Below, one piece after another: positions 24,658 to 33,820 of a stretch of 64,000 bases of DNA (positions are counted from its first letter, which is position 1; each line of letters begins with the position of its first letter). The stretch is from contig OZ252295.1 in NCBI GenBank assembly GCA_965250195.1, positions 62,001-126,000 of the forward strand, read 5' to 3'. The stretch is from CAUZIR01 sp965250195 (lineage in GTDB: Bacteria; Chloroflexota; Dehalococcoidia; Lucifugimonadales; UBA2962). The notes under the pieces were generated by a model, which ran no database searches, had not been told where the DNA came from, and saw only the letters and a list, made by a program, of their open reading frames with translations. The position numbers and the translations under genes are program-made.

Positions 24658-24951
24658 CTACATGTCCACCGGTTGGAGGTAGGTGGTCTTAGGCTCGCCC
24701 ACCATCATCGGACCCCACATTTCAAAAAAGCCGGTGTCGGTGCGCCACTGTATGTAGCGCTCATGATGGCCTTTTGACTCCCACTCCTCGTAGATTACCC
24801 AGGCGTTGGGGTTGTCGTCCCGCTTCGTCACGTCGATCGATATGCAGCCGTCGAATCCACGGGTGTCGGGGAGAGCGGCCTTCATGCCCTCTTCCATCCC
24901 GGCGGCGGCCTCTGGCTTGATTTCTACTTCCAGAATCAATTTGATGCTCAC
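24658..24951 (-). CDS. Small ABM-domain protein (putative quinol monooxygenase family)
   Basis: From GTG 24951 the protein is 97 aa with one ferredoxin-like ABM fold: KLILEVEIKPEAAAGMEEGM, GFDGCISIDVTKRDDNPNAW and EEWESKGHHERYIQWR. ABM proteins are dimeric, cofactor-free monooxygenases or stress proteins; the role is unknown here. GGAGGAG lies seven bases before the GTG, favouring this start over an ATG 27 bases upstream. A perfect hairpin (about 24609-24632) lies before the aminotransferase but lacks a U-tract on this strand. Confidence 0.75.
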   Translation of the reverse strand: MSIKLILEVEIKPEAAAGMEEGMKAALPDTRGFDGCISIDVTKRDDNPNAWVIYEEWESKGHHERYIQWRTDTGFFEMWGPMMVGEPKTTYLQPVDM

Positions 24952-25024
24952 GTCCGCTCCTCCTCCAGAGATTGTCACGGAAGGTTACTAGAGGCCCCCG
25001 CCAGTCACAATCGAGTCGCCGTGT

Positions 25025-26254
25025 TTATTTGTCCCGCACTGCTGAGGCGTCAGCCGTCGTCGATTTAGAGGAGCGATAGCCGAGGTACGCCAACGGGAAC
25101 GCGACGGCGAGGAGGATCCCCCCGAGCGGGAAGACCCATCTCAGTCCATACGCCTCAGCGACCGCACCAGCCACCAGCGCTATTACCGAGGCGACGGCCG
25201 GGCTTATCCCGTACATGACGGCGAACCCCTTACCCTGCATTCCCGGCGGTAGGTTGGCACCTACCAGGGCGTTGAGGGCCGGGGACCGGGCGTTGGTGAC
25301 GGCCCGCAGTATCGGCGCCAGGGCCAGGAACGCGTTACCGGTCAGGACGGCGAATAGCGCAAGGATGGGCAGCGGCACGAGGGTTAACACGGCGAGCGCC
25401 TTGTCAGAACCCCACCGTGCGCCGAGCGCACCGCCTAGCAGACTTCCAGGCACTCCCACCAATATTGTCAGGCTGAGAAACAGGCCGGTGGTCGAGATGC
25501 CGCCGATGGTCCCCTCGCCCAGGCCGCCGATGTCCGCGATGGCGACCGGGAGGAATGTGTCGATGCCGGTGGCGGAGGCTTCCAACAATACGACTGCCGC
25601 GTACATGACGAGCACCCTGCGGGTGGTGAATGCCCGCAGCACTTCGCCCCAGCCACCCTCTTGCTGTGTCGCTGCCGAGGGCCGGTCGAAGCGGGCCGGG
25701 ATGATCGGCAGCATCGCCAGCGGCAGCAGCGACACGAAACCGCCGAGAAGGAACGAGGCGCGCCAGCCGAACGCGATGCCGACGCTAATGAGCAGCACCG
25801 GAAAGATGCTGAGGCCGACGCTACCGGCCGCCTCATGGATGCCAAGGCCCTCGGTGCGACGCCTCACGAACCGCGTGATGGAAGAGAGGCCGACGGGGTG
25901 GTAGATACCTGTCCCCACCCCTAGAACGAACAGGCCCACGGCCAGCATCACGGTGCCACTGGGGAGAAAAATGAGGAAGCAGCCCAGAGCGGACAGGACG
26001 GCGAACGCCCCATACAACCCGCGAGAGCTGTAGCGGTCGGCCATGAACCCGGCCACCATTCCGGCTACGGCGCGGGAGGCGACGGTGATGTTGGCGAGCA
26101 CCCCTAGGAAGAAGTAGTTGGGGTGGTCCACGGCGATGAGGAATAGCAGCGCCGGGTAGATGATGTGCCAGGCGTCCGAGACCGAATGGGACATCCCGGT
26201 GTACGCGAGGAGTCTTTTTTCCTCTGGACTAGCGGTGATTAAGCTCAGGCCCAA
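25025..26254 (-). CDS. MFS transporter, fosmidomycin-resistance-like
   Basis: About 409 aa with twelve hydrophobic segments. GMSHSVSDAWHIIYPALL at the first helix is typical of the Fsr-like MFS branch, and FMADRYSSRG is motif A. Family members export small anionic compounds, but the substrate is unknown. I place the start at TTG 26252-26254 because AAGGAG lies eight bases upstream; a TTG 24 bases further up lacks such a site. It is divergent from the RraA-like gene. Confidence 0.82.
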   Translation of the reverse strand: MGLSLITASPEEKRLLAYTGMSHSVSDAWHIIYPALLFLIAVDHPNYFFLGVLANITVASRAVAGMVAGFMADRYSSRGLYGAFAVLSALGCFLIFLPSGTVMLAVGLFVLGVGTGIYHPVGLSSITRFVRRRTEGLGIHEAAGSVGLSIFPVLLISVGIAFGWRASFLLGGFVSLLPLAMLPIIPARFDRPSAATQQEGGWGEVLRAFTTRRVLVMYAAVVLLEASATGIDTFLPVAIADIGGLGEGTIGGISTTGLFLSLTILVGVPGSLLGGALGARWGSDKALAVLTLVPLPILALFAVLTGNAFLALAPILRAVTNARSPALNALVGANLPPGMQGKGFAVMYGISPAVASVIALVAGAVAEAYGLRWVFPLGGILLAVAFPLAYLGYRSSKSTTADASAVRDK

Positions 26255-26393
26255 GCGGGCATCTCCTTGGGTGTGCAATGCGACTGGCGCTAACGCGGCT
26301 TACACTCTACTAACTGTGCGAACCATCGTCTTCATTGTGAGTAACAGCGTTCCTGCCGTTTGCGCAATGGATATTTAGGAGCAACAAACCGAG

Positions 26394-27119
26394 ATGACGA
26401 CCGACACCCAGATGCTCGAAGGTTTGACGAATTTCGACACCCCATCCATCACCAACGTGGTGGCGACGTTCCCCAAGAACCCGCTTTGCTTGGCGCTCTA
26501 TGACCCGTGGGAGGACAACTGGTATACGGACCAGTCGATTCGCTGTATGTACCCGGAGATGGGGCGACGGGTGGGCTATGCGGTCACCTGTGTGTACGGC
26601 TTACCCGACCCGGCGTATCCTGGTCTGACGTTTATTGACGTGGTCGATGCTCTGGACGCTTCGCCGAAGCCGACGGTGCTGATTATCGAGCAAAGGTTCC
26701 CGGTAGAGATTGCCGCAAAGGTTGGCCTGGCCGGGGGCAATATGGTGTCGGCCATGAAGGCGGTGGGTTGCGTGGGCCTGGTTTCTAACGGGCCCTCACG
26801 AGACCTGGACGAGATTCGGCCGATGGACTTTCAGTACATGCTGACCGGCCTGACGGCCGGCCATGGCGAACAGGCGGTCCACGCCGTAAACACGCCGGTC
26901 AGCGTGGGCGGGATGGACGTGACCCCCGGCGAGGTAGTGCACATGGACGAGAACGGCGCATGCAAGTTCCCCGCCGACAAGATCGAGGCGGTGCTCACAA
27001 ACGCCAAGGCTTTGCAGCTAGAGGAGGCAGACCGCCAGGGCAGGTTGCACGGGGCCGAATCGGCAGCAGAAGTACGGGCGATTTTCGCCGGCCAGGAGTA
27101 CGCACAGAAAAACGACTGA
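26394..27119 (+). CDS. RraA/HMG-aldolase-like family protein
   Basis: The 241-aa protein matches the RraA-like fold: DTPSITNVVATF near the start, a central GLVSNGPSRDLDEIRPM (family GxxxDGxxRD, with Asn in place of the first Asp) and PGEVVHMDENGACKFP (family PGDxVxxDxxGVxxxP). Relatives are oxaloacetate decarboxylases or hydroxymethylglutarate-type aldolases and the RNase E inhibitor RraA; many are misannotated as menaquinone methyltransferases. The D-to-N change may alter activity. An RptA copy follows the stop. Confidence 0.75.
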   Translation: MTTDTQMLEGLTNFDTPSITNVVATFPKNPLCLALYDPWEDNWYTDQSIRCMYPEMGRRVGYAVTCVYGLPDPAYPGLTFIDVVDALDASPKPTVLIIEQRFPVEIAAKVGLAGGNMVSAMKAVGCVGLVSNGPSRDLDEIRPMDFQYMLTGLTAGHGEQAVHAVNTPVSVGGMDVTPGEVVHMDENGACKFPADKIEAVLTNAKALQLEEADRQGRLHGAESAAEVRAIFAGQEYAQKND

Positions 27120-27122
27120 TAG

Positions 27123-27203
27123 CCGGACGGTCGATTGCCAAAACGATGAGCGCTCGCACGAAGAAGCCCTGACGAGCGAGGCTTCGCCTCGCGGAGAGCC
27201 CTA
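27123..27203 (+). repeat. RptA dispersed repeat, copy 5
   Basis: Reads GGTCGATTGCCAAAACGATG, AGCGCTCGCACGAAGAAGCC, CTGACGAGCGAGG, then the CTTCGCCTCGC hairpin arm and GGAGAGCCC. Nearly full length. Its end overlaps the stop codon of the convergent LLM gene. Confidence 0.78.
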
Positions 27204-28295
27204 AGCCGGGGCCAGTTCCAAGTCGGACAGGCGAGGCATAACCTCTTCTGCCAGAAGGGTCATCGAGCGTACCCACTTGTCCCTGGGCTCCCACTCGTGC
27301 GAGTAGGCAAGCATGACGCCGAAGCCGCCGATGTCGTCGTGCAACTCCCGAATCTGATCGGCCACTTCGTCTGGCGTCCCGACCAGCCACAGGTTATCGA
27401 CCATGTACTGAAGGTCGATGTCGGCATCGGGCGTGTCAGGGTCTTGTTTCATGTATCTGAGGAACCCGAGCTTGTCCATGACCTGCCTGAAATAGTCCTC
27501 GAAGTCGCGGGCCATTACGCCGCTGAGGGCCAATTCGCGCGCCTCTTCTGTGGTATCGGCAACCACGACGTCCCGGCAGATGCGCCACTGGGAACGGTCC
27601 GGCACCTGTCCGGCCCTGGCCGCCGACTCGCTGTACACCTGCCACTGCGCTTTGAGGGTGCGGGGCGGTACAAAGTTGATGCCGAGGGGCATCCAGCCGC
27701 GCTCGCCCGCCACGACCAGGCTCTCGGAACGGGGGGACATTCCGGCCACTGCTATCGGGGGATGGGGAAGCTGATAGGGCTTCATGTACATGTAGAAGCC
27801 GATGTCGTTCATCGGCTCAGGTATGGTGAATTTCCAGAACTTGTTCTCATAGGTGCCAGGCTCGAGACCGTCCCAGATTTTCAGGACCATCTCCAGCGTC
27901 TCCCACGTCAGGTCACGTTGCTCGTTGCTGGCGGCGTCGATGCCGAAGGCCGTGAAGTCCGTTGGTGTCGCTCCCGAACCTATGCCCCACATGAAGCGCC
28001 CCTTCGCCTGGTGGTCCAACTGGGCGATGCGGTGGGCGAGCTGGAAGGGGTTGTGGTTGGGTAGGCAGGTAACACCGGTGGCGAGCTTAATGTTCTTGGT
28101 CATCCCCAGGGCCTGGGCGATGAAGAGCTCGGGCGACGGGATGTTCTCCCAGGGCGCGGTGAAGTGCTCGGCGATCCAGGCCTCTACGTAGCCCAGTTGG
28201 TCCAGGAGAACGATCTGGTCGAGGTCGTCGTGGATGTTTTTGGTGTAGTCGCTCCCAGGGTGGTGGAGCGGGTCGACAAAGTATCCTAGTTGCAT
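27201..28295 (-). CDS. LLM-class (luciferase-like) flavin-dependent oxidoreductase
   Basis: The 364-aa protein shows the bacterial-luciferase TIM-barrel pattern: EAWIAEHFTAPWENIPSPEL, KLATGVTCLPNHNPFQLAHR, GRFMWGIGSGATPTDF, then HPPIAVAGMSPRSESLVVAGERG. Family members use FMNH2 or F420H2; the cofactor and substrate cannot be assigned. It resembles the other LLM protein at 61304-62404 in layout. ATG 28293-28295 is the first Met of the conserved part. The tRNA-Thr fragment that marks the island boundary lies about 50 bases upstream. Confidence 0.87.
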   Translation of the reverse strand: MQLGYFVDPLHHPGSDYTKNIHDDLDQIVLLDQLGYVEAWIAEHFTAPWENIPSPELFIAQALGMTKNIKLATGVTCLPNHNPFQLAHRIAQLDHQAKGRFMWGIGSGATPTDFTAFGIDAASNEQRDLTWETLEMVLKIWDGLEPGTYENKFWKFTIPEPMNDIGFYMYMKPYQLPHPPIAVAGMSPRSESLVVAGERGWMPLGINFVPPRTLKAQWQVYSESAARAGQVPDRSQWRICRDVVVADTTEEARELALSGVMARDFEDYFRQVMDKLGFLRYMKQDPDTPDADIDLQYMVDNLWLVGTPDEVADQIRELHDDIGGFGVMLAYSHEWEPRDKWVRSMTLLAEEVMPRLSDLELAPA

Positions 28296-28346
28296 TGGTG
28301 ATGTCCTAGTGGTTTTTTGCTCATCGGATGCAGCGCACAATATAAC

Positions 28347-28389
28347 GGAGCCCCGGAGCGGATTCGAACCGGTAACCTGCTGATTACAA
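28347..28389 (-). repeat. Copy of the tRNA-Thr(TGT) 3' half: probable attachment-site end of the island
   Basis: Forty-two of 43 bases match 37783-37825, the 3' half of the intact tRNA-Thr gene, in the same orientation. The match covers part of the anticodon loop, the variable region, the T-arm and the acceptor. Beyond it the sequence diverges and no 5' half of normal spacing follows, although CCCCGG at 28441-28448 could be a relic of an acceptor stem. Confidence 0.8.
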
Positions 28390-28595
28390 GTCTCGAATCG
28401 CTGGTTGGCTGCTACCGGCCATTTATGGCCTATACCCCACCACACCGGGGTTCAGAGTATATACGTGATCGGCCCATGTCGGGCCCCATTAGGCCGTGTC
28501 GGCCATCGATATAGGACAACTTAGGACAAGAATGAAGGGTGGGGATTCAGGCGACGGTCAGGGCGCGCCGGGGGTTGCGCACTAGCGAGAATCCC

Positions 28596-29402
28596 CTATC
28601 CGTTGACTCGGACCGGCCGGCCCACGCCCCGGATGCTATCAACGATTACCGAAACCGCGTGGCCCGTGGGGTTAAATCCGAGATAGGTGTACTCCACCCG
28701 TCGTGCCGCTACAAATTCCTGCCAAGCTCGGAACTCATGGTGCCGCCAACCGGGGTAATTGAAATACTCGTCAAATTGGATTACCGAGCCCGGCACGATC
28801 CGTTCCCCCAGGGTGGAGAGAACGTAGGCGGCGGATTCGTAGATATCGGAGTCAATATGGGCGAAGCTCACCGGCCGCCGGTGATCGCTCAAAAAGCCCA
28901 CTAGTGTGTCCTGGAATAGTCCTTTATGGAGGCGGACGTTAGCGGGGATGCTCGGGGGCTCTCCGCCACGGTCAAAGTGTTTCATGGGAAAGCCGAAGTG
29001 CCAGTTTGCCTCTATCCCTTCGAAGGTATCGAAGCCGTGAACCTGGGTCGGGGCGGCGTGCCTTGCAATCACTCTGATAGTCGCCCCCGACCACACGCCG
29101 AATTCCAAAATCAACCCGCCCTCAACATCGCGCCGATCTAGGGAGTGCGTGAGCAATTCCGGGGTGCTGAGGGCAATCGCCGAGTGCATGTGGTCGTTGA
29201 GGTAGGCGCCGGAATCGAAACCCGCCGCGAGTGTAGCCATGCGGCCGAGGTGGTGGCCTCCGCTGAAGATCCCCGTGTTGAGGAAATCGACCATCGCCGC
29301 ATGGGATTGCACGCGGACCATTCCACCGAGCTTGTCGCCTAGAAACTGCGTAACCTTTTTCGTAAGCGGATTCGCCATCGTTAAAAAAAGTTCCTTGATC
29401 AC
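28596..29402 (-). CDS. SAM-dependent methyltransferase, TylF/macrocin O-methyltransferase-like
   Basis: The 268-aa protein has ILEFGVWSGATIRVIARHA (SAM motif I) near residues 97-115, HGFDTFEGI, FAHIDSDIYESAAYVL (metal-binding DSD region of the TylF family) and IQFDEYFNYPGWRHHEFRAW. Characterised relatives O-methylate sugars in macrolides and glycans. It is the first gene inside the left end of the island. About 150 bases on either side hold no recognisable gene. Confidence 0.75.
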   Translation of the reverse strand: MIKELFLTMANPLTKKVTQFLGDKLGGMVRVQSHAAMVDFLNTGIFSGGHHLGRMATLAAGFDSGAYLNDHMHSAIALSTPELLTHSLDRRDVEGGLILEFGVWSGATIRVIARHAAPTQVHGFDTFEGIEANWHFGFPMKHFDRGGEPPSIPANVRLHKGLFQDTLVGFLSDHRRPVSFAHIDSDIYESAAYVLSTLGERIVPGSVIQFDEYFNYPGWRHHEFRAWQEFVAARRVEYTYLGFNPTGHAVSVIVDSIRGVGRPVRVNG

Positions 29403-29568
29403 CTTCCACCAATCGCACTAACGCTGAAACCGAATCGCCGGCCTCTACGGCCACGAACCCACCCGCCGCCGCTACGGCGTCTAGGTGAACGCGGGCCGTT
29501 GCCTGGGTGCGCCCGATTGTATAGGTCGCGGAATTGACCCTCTCCCCCACGGGGCTCCCGGGAGGGCT

Positions 29569-29901
29569 CTAAGAAATCAGGGCCTCAAGAAGACCGGCGG
29601 CCTCTCTCTGGGCGTTCGGGACCTCCCCAACATATGTCGAGGCCATCAACCTCACGTCGGCATGACCCGCCCGATCCCGAAGGGTATTAAGTGCCACACC
29701 CTGGACGGCCAGTAGCGTCAGGCCGGTCGCCCTCAGATTCTTAAGGGGGATCGACGTCAGCTTCAACTCGCAGGCGGTCTTCTAAAAGAGCTTGGAGAAT
29801 CGATCGGCGTCGAGTGGAGCGCCGGAGGCCTGGGTCAACACGTACCCGTCGTCACGCCAGAGGGGGCCGGCCAAAAGCCGCTGTTGGGCCTGGATCGCCG
29901 C
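29569..29901 (-). pseudogene. Tyrosine recombinase (integrase) C-terminal remnant
   Basis: Reading from 29901 down to 29569 in one frame gives AQQRLLAGPLWRDDGYVLTQ, then DADRFSKLF, a TAG stop (29782-29784), then KNLRATGLTLLAVQGVALN and AGHADVRLMASTYVGEV. This is the end of the phage-integrase catalytic domain: HxxR appears as NLRA with the box His changed to Asn, while GH and the nucleophile Tyr (STYV) remain. The N-terminal half is missing, with an in-frame TGA at the left of the remnant. It is clearly inactive but explains how the island arrived. Confidence 0.8.
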
Positions 29902-30128
29902 TCACAGATGACCCCGAGTACCTCGCACGGCTCTCGGTGTTTTGCCCGCCCTTGCTGCTGGGGATTTCACCGTGGCTGACGCTGCCAAGCGGATGCGGTG
30001 CTCGCGGAGGTCTCTGCGGAGGTATCGGAGTGCCGTCCCACCCCAGCTGTTGGAGCAATAAGATATATTTACCCTCAATCCTTGCCCGGATTACAGGCCA
30101 CCAAGTAATTTCACGGGAGGTTTTTGTC

Positions 30129-30614
30129 GTGAACACACTCTCAATTTTCCGACGTCGACGTTTTGTTTCCCTGGCCGGTGGAGTGCTACTTCTGGTTCTC
30201 GCTGCAGCAGTGCCGATGGTTGTCTTGGCCGCCGGGAGCGGAGGCGTCAAAATCCAAGTCAATGCCGAGAATTTCAGCACTGCGGACGCCGATGCCGGTG
30301 CAATTGGCGACAGGTTAAAGGTCAAAGTGTCTGACTCTTCCGGTACGGACTTCACGTCGCTGACCGGGAACGCCCGGTACACACCTGTTTCAGGTCCGGT
30401 ACAGATCTTCAACATCGACGAATCCAACCCCATTGGTGGTGGACCGAACCTCGGCATGATTGAGCTGACCGACTCCGGTCGACCGGGTGATCAGATCTTC
30501 ATAGGCCTCGGTGGCACGCTCGAGGTCAGGGTCCACTTCGCCGGCGGTACGGCACCCGCTCACAGGTTTAGTTCCGGCTTGGACCAACTGGGCCTCAAGA
30601 TAGGAATTAAGTAG
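30129..30614 (+). CDS. Hypothetical exported protein
   Basis: The 161-aa protein starts at GTG 30129 after GGGAGG. Residues 1-14 are Arg-rich (FRRRRF), followed by a hydrophobic segment (about 17-36) that could be a signal peptide or anchor. The mature part is Gly/Asp/Ser-rich with predicted beta strands (GVKIQVNAENF, DRLKVKVSDSSG, LEVRVHFAGG) and lacks a family I recognise. A longer reading frame exists upstream, but it has no ribosome-binding site and crosses the integrase remnant. The first spacer motif (30689-30713) follows. Confidence 0.55.
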   Translation: MNTLSIFRRRRFVSLAGGVLLLVLAAAVPMVVLAAGSGGVKIQVNAENFSTADADAGAIGDRLKVKVSDSSGTDFTSLTGNARYTPVSGPVQIFNIDESNPIGGGPNLGMIELTDSGRPGDQIFIGLGGTLEVRVHFAGGTAPAHRFSSGLDQLGLKIGIK

Positions 30615-30688
30615 GAATATGTCTGGGAGAGCTTGGCTCGCTAGGTGCCAAACCCTCCCGAAAGTGTAAGCACGCCCGTCTTGTATTG

Positions 30689-30713
30689 GGGCCGCCCTGG
30701 CTCAACCGGCGGG
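30689..30713 (+). repeat. Island spacer motif, copy R1
   Basis: Reads GGCCGCCCTGGCTCAACCGG then CGGG. The ends GCCGCC/GGCGGG can pair. It separates the exported-protein gene from the phosphotriesterase-like gene. Confidence 0.7.
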
Positions 30714-30772
30714 AGGAACTGACTCGAACTGACCAGTTATTAGGCTTCAGTTTCGTCCGTCCGGTCCAGTCT

Positions 30773-31753
30773 CTATTGACCTTCGAAAAATCGTCTGGGA
30801 TTGTCCACCATGATCTGGTTCATCAATTCCCGGGAGCATCCCATCTCCTCAAGACGAGCTAATACTCGACGGGTGACGAACAGGTAGCCGTCGGGATTGA
30901 ACCGCTGCACCTGCTCTTGTGCCTCTTTACTTCCCCACGGTTTGATGACGCACCAGTCATGCGATAGCAAGATGCGATTTCCGTAACCGGCATCGATAAG
31001 GGTCTTTACCACCTCGGTCCTTTGTTCCCAATCCGGACGGGACTGAGAATTCTGAGAAAGTTGCGGATCAGGACCCGGGAAGGTATCCATGCCCAACCAA
31101 ACACCCTTGTCCGCGAGGCCCGACAAGTAGCCGATATCAGTCGTGTCATTGCTGTGCCCAATACACACTCCGTTCAAGTCCAGGCCTTCAGACTCAAATA
31201 TCTTGACCTGCAGATCTCCCGTCCGAGCTGGCGCGTTTGTATGAGTGGTGATTGGAGTTCCCGTCTGCAGGCTCGCTCTAGCTGCCGCCCTAACGACAAT
31301 CTCCTCGGCCTCGGTCAATCCATCATCCAAGCCCGCATCGCTCGCCACCTTGATGATGCCAGCTTTGATCCCCGTCTCCTCAATTCCCACTTCGATCTCT
31401 TTCACGAATAGCTGGGCCACTTCATCCGGATCCGCGCCCCAAAAAATCCGAGGGATGTCAACATAAAAACCGGTCGACGCAATTACATTGATTCCCGAGC
31501 GTAGGGCAACGTCCTTCGTAAGCAGGACGTCGCGACCAAGGTCAAAGGTGGTGACGTCCACGATCGTACGAACACCCTCTTCGTAGGCCGCTCGAAGCTG
31601 AGCTACCGCCTTGTCCACGAAACTCTGACGATCAAAGATTTCTGGAAAAGTCGCGTTGACTCCTGCAGCGCTCTGCCAGATGTGTTCGTGAGTCAGAGTG
31701 AAGCCTAAGTCACCAGTATTTAGGTCACCAAGAATCGAGTTGATCGCGACCAT
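30773..31753 (-). CDS. Phosphotriesterase-family hydrolase (probable lactonase)
   Basis: About 326 aa from ATG 31751-31753. The binuclear metal site of the PTE family is complete: LTHEHIW near residues 20-26, the carboxylated lysine in GIIKVASDAG, THTNAPART, GHSNDT and ILLSHDW. Most microbial PTE homologues are lactonases; phosphotriester hydrolysis is a side activity of some. The start follows GAGGTGAAAGGG; an upstream frame extends into the spacer/duplication region and is unlikely to be used. It forms one module between spacer copies R1 and R2. Confidence 0.85.
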   Translation of the reverse strand: MVAINSILGDLNTGDLGFTLTHEHIWQSAAGVNATFPEIFDRQSFVDKAVAQLRAAYEEGVRTIVDVTTFDLGRDVLLTKDVALRSGINVIASTGFYVDIPRIFWGADPDEVAQLFVKEIEVGIEETGIKAGIIKVASDAGLDDGLTEAEEIVVRAAARASLQTGTPITTHTNAPARTGDLQVKIFESEGLDLNGVCIGHSNDTTDIGYLSGLADKGVWLGMDTFPGPDPQLSQNSQSRPDWEQRTEVVKTLIDAGYGNRILLSHDWCVIKPWGSKEAQEQVQRFNPDGYLFVTRRVLARLEEMGCSRELMNQIMVDNPRRFFEGQ

Positions 31754-31816
31754 CTGTATCCCTTTCACCTCGTCCAAGTTAGGGCTGAGCAGACCGTCAG
31801 GGTAGCCTACCCCAGT

Positions 31817-31842
31817 GCGCCCGCCCTGGCTCAACCGGCGGG
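31817..31842 (+). repeat. Island spacer motif, copy R2
   Basis: Reads GCCCGCCCTGGCTCAACCGG then CGGG, identical to R1 over its central ~20 bases. It lies upstream of the phosphotriesterase-like gene and just before duplicated block A. Confidence 0.7.
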
Positions 31843-31860
31843 CTCTACGGCAGAGCGCAT

Positions 31861-31982
31861 TCATGTAGCTATCGACACATTGGCATATCATTCGCGGCAC
31901 GATGCCGAGTGATTTCATTCAGGGTCGTATTGACCGCCTTCTTGCTCAGGCGGCAGATGCTGCCGACGAACTCGACTGGGAC
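31861..31982 (+). repeat. Duplicated block A
   Basis: About 122 bases that recur at 35755-35877 with roughly 90 percent identity. The block contains a short leader (ATTGGCATATCATT) and the first 27 codons of a small ORF (MPSDFIQ...LDWD). Differences are mostly at third codon positions (for example GACCGC versus GATCGA), suggesting selection on the protein after duplication. Confidence 0.75.
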
Positions 31983-32141
31983 CAGGCGATCAAGTTCGCC
32001 GAGGCGACGTGCCGCTCCAGGATTATCTTGTCGAGCCCCGTCACCGCTGCAACCCCGACGGCCGAACCCCGTGCTGCGCAAACTCACTCCAAGAGCGGAG
32101 AGTATATCCGTGCTTTAGGGGATGCCGTTCAGGACTTCTGA
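31902..32141 (+). CDS. Small protein starting MPSDFIQGRIDRLL, copy A
   Basis: This 79-aa frame begins with a helical stretch (MPSDFIQGRIDRLLAQAADA then ADELDWDQAIKFAE) and becomes low-complexity after about residue 45. It shares its first ~27 residues with the ORF at 35796. Similar N-termini precede TPR-like or cyclase domains in other bacteria as far as I recall, so both copies may be truncated starts of a larger gene. The 3' end overlaps the end of the convergent BNR gene by 27 bases. Function unknown. Confidence 0.4.
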   Translation: MPSDFIQGRIDRLLAQAADAADELDWDQAIKFAEATCRSRIILSSPVTAATPTAEPRAAQTHSKSGEYIRALGDAVQDF

Positions 32142-33820
32142 GCGGATGTTCTTCATCAGCGTAAATGTCGCGCCTCCGTCATCGCTGCGGTAGACGCGCA
32201 GCCCGGTGGTCGCCGCGTAGACCCTGCTCGGATCCGACGGTGCGAAGACGATGTCTTCGAACGCGAACCGCTCTCCCGATGCGGTGGAAGCGCCCTCTGT
32301 CGTCACCACCTCGTTGTAGGTGCGGAGACCGTCGGTCGATCGAAAAAGAGAGGTCTGGTGGCTGTTGCGGAAGATGACGATGTTGGAGTCCGCGGGAGAG
32401 ACGGCGACCGGTCCTCCGCCCTGGTTGATTGAAGTGGCGACCCAGCTGCCGCCGCCGTCGAGGGATATCCAGTGTCGGTAGGTGTCCGCCACCGAAGCGT
32501 ATATGACCCGCCCGTCACTGGAGACTGTGAAATGGCTGACCTCGCTACCGTTAATGTCGGCGGGACCGAAAGCCTCCCAGTTTTGGCCGCCGTCATTGCT
32601 GCGCCAGAAACCGGGGTTGAGGGACGTGTCCAGATCACCGCCCGGTGAGGTGTGCAGTCCAAAGGCGGTGAGGGACGACGGCTCTCCGGGATTCATGACG
32701 ATCGAGGAAAAATTGCTGATGAGCTCGCTATCGCCGACCGGGACGCGCTCCCAGCTCTCGCCCCGGTTTACGGTGACGAACATGCCGCCCTCGTAGAAGT
32801 CCAGGGCATCCAGGTTGCCCGTCGTGAAGCTCGGCGCGCCGGCCCCTATGGCGATGACCGCGACGTTGGAATCCGACGGATCGAACCGGACCGACAACAC
32901 CCTTGAGTTGGTCAGACCGCAGTTCCGGCGGACCCAGGTTTCGCCACCGTCCTCACTCAGATAAACGCCCGCATGGTTGTTGGGAAGTCACCGACGAGGG
33001 GACCAGGTGAGCTGACGGTGGCTGCGATCAGGACGTCAGGATCGCTGGGTGAATAGGCGAGGTCGTATACCTCCGGGTAGCCTATCCCTTCGCTCCACCG
33101 GAGGCCCAGGCGGGACCGCGTCCAGGTGACGCCGCCGTCTGTGGACTTCGCGAAGCCGTTCCTCTCGGTGCCCATGATCACGGTATCGGGATCGGTTGGA
33201 TGGACTGTGAGCGAGCGGAACACCGAGTCCCTGTCGTGGGCCTCTGGAGCGGAAGGCCCCGTAATTATCTGGTCCCCGTTGCCCACCTCGTTCCCGCACT
33301 CCAGCGCGGCCAGTTCGGCATCCGTGAGCTCGGGTGTGGGAACGGACGTTGGCTCCGGCTCCTCGGGATCATCTTCACCATCCGTTTCAGGAGTCGAAGC
33401 TTCCGGTGCCTCCGACGCCTCGGGGGTGGGAGTATCGGAAGGCTCAAGATTCTCCACGGTATCGTCCTGGCGGTCCGGCCCATCGGCCGGAGATTCCGGC
33501 GTTTCCTCGATAGACGGGGTCGGGCTCGAGGAGTGTTCATCCTCTTCGGCGCCGACCGAATCGCCTGTAGCCGTGTCGGTCGGGGTCGGCGCGACGGTCG
33601 GGCTCGGGCTCGGAGCCGCACCCCCGACCTCGTCGGTGGCCGGCTCAGTAGTGGCGGAGTTCGATTCGCCCGTAGGGTTCGCGGCGGTCCCGGAGGCTCG
33701 CTCGACCTCGACTTCGGCGGAGGTGGTCGTGGGATCGGCCGTCGGCCCGGCCAGGTCCTCACAGGCCACGGTGGCGGCGAGCAGCAGGGCGGCCGCCAGC
33801 GGCGGCACAATCCGGCTCAT
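32115..33820 (-). pseudogene. BNR/Asp-box beta-propeller lipoprotein, interrupted by a frameshift
   Basis: The N-terminal part (33820 to 32957) has a lipoprotein signal ending LLLAATVAC, a ~160-residue Pro/Thr/Glu/Ser-rich linker, then propeller blades with Asp-box motifs (STDGGVTWTRS). It ends at a TGA in the wrong frame. In the next frame the protein goes on without loss: NNHAGVYLSEDGGETW, RSNDGGQNWEAFG, SLDGGGSWVAT, RSDDGGATF, to TAA 32115. One extra C in the CCC run (plus-strand GGG 32982-32984) would restore one ~570-aa protein. Family members are sialidase-like or photosystem-assembly-like propellers at the cell surface. It could be a true pseudogene or a homopolymer sequencing error. 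Confidence 0.75.

Noticed and set aside
28347..28450. A second complete tRNA-Thr gene (possibly intron-containing)
   Set aside because: Only the 3' half matches. The anticodon stem cannot pair beyond two base pairs, and the 5' half has no D-arm of normal size. CCCCGG at the far end gives a partial acceptor pairing, so a decayed tRNA copy remains possible, but not a working gene.
29814..30128. Long N-terminal extension of the exported protein at 30129
   Set aside because: The extension crosses the integrase remnant, lacks a ribosome-binding site and would bury the signal-like segment; GTG 30129 has GGGAGG upstream.
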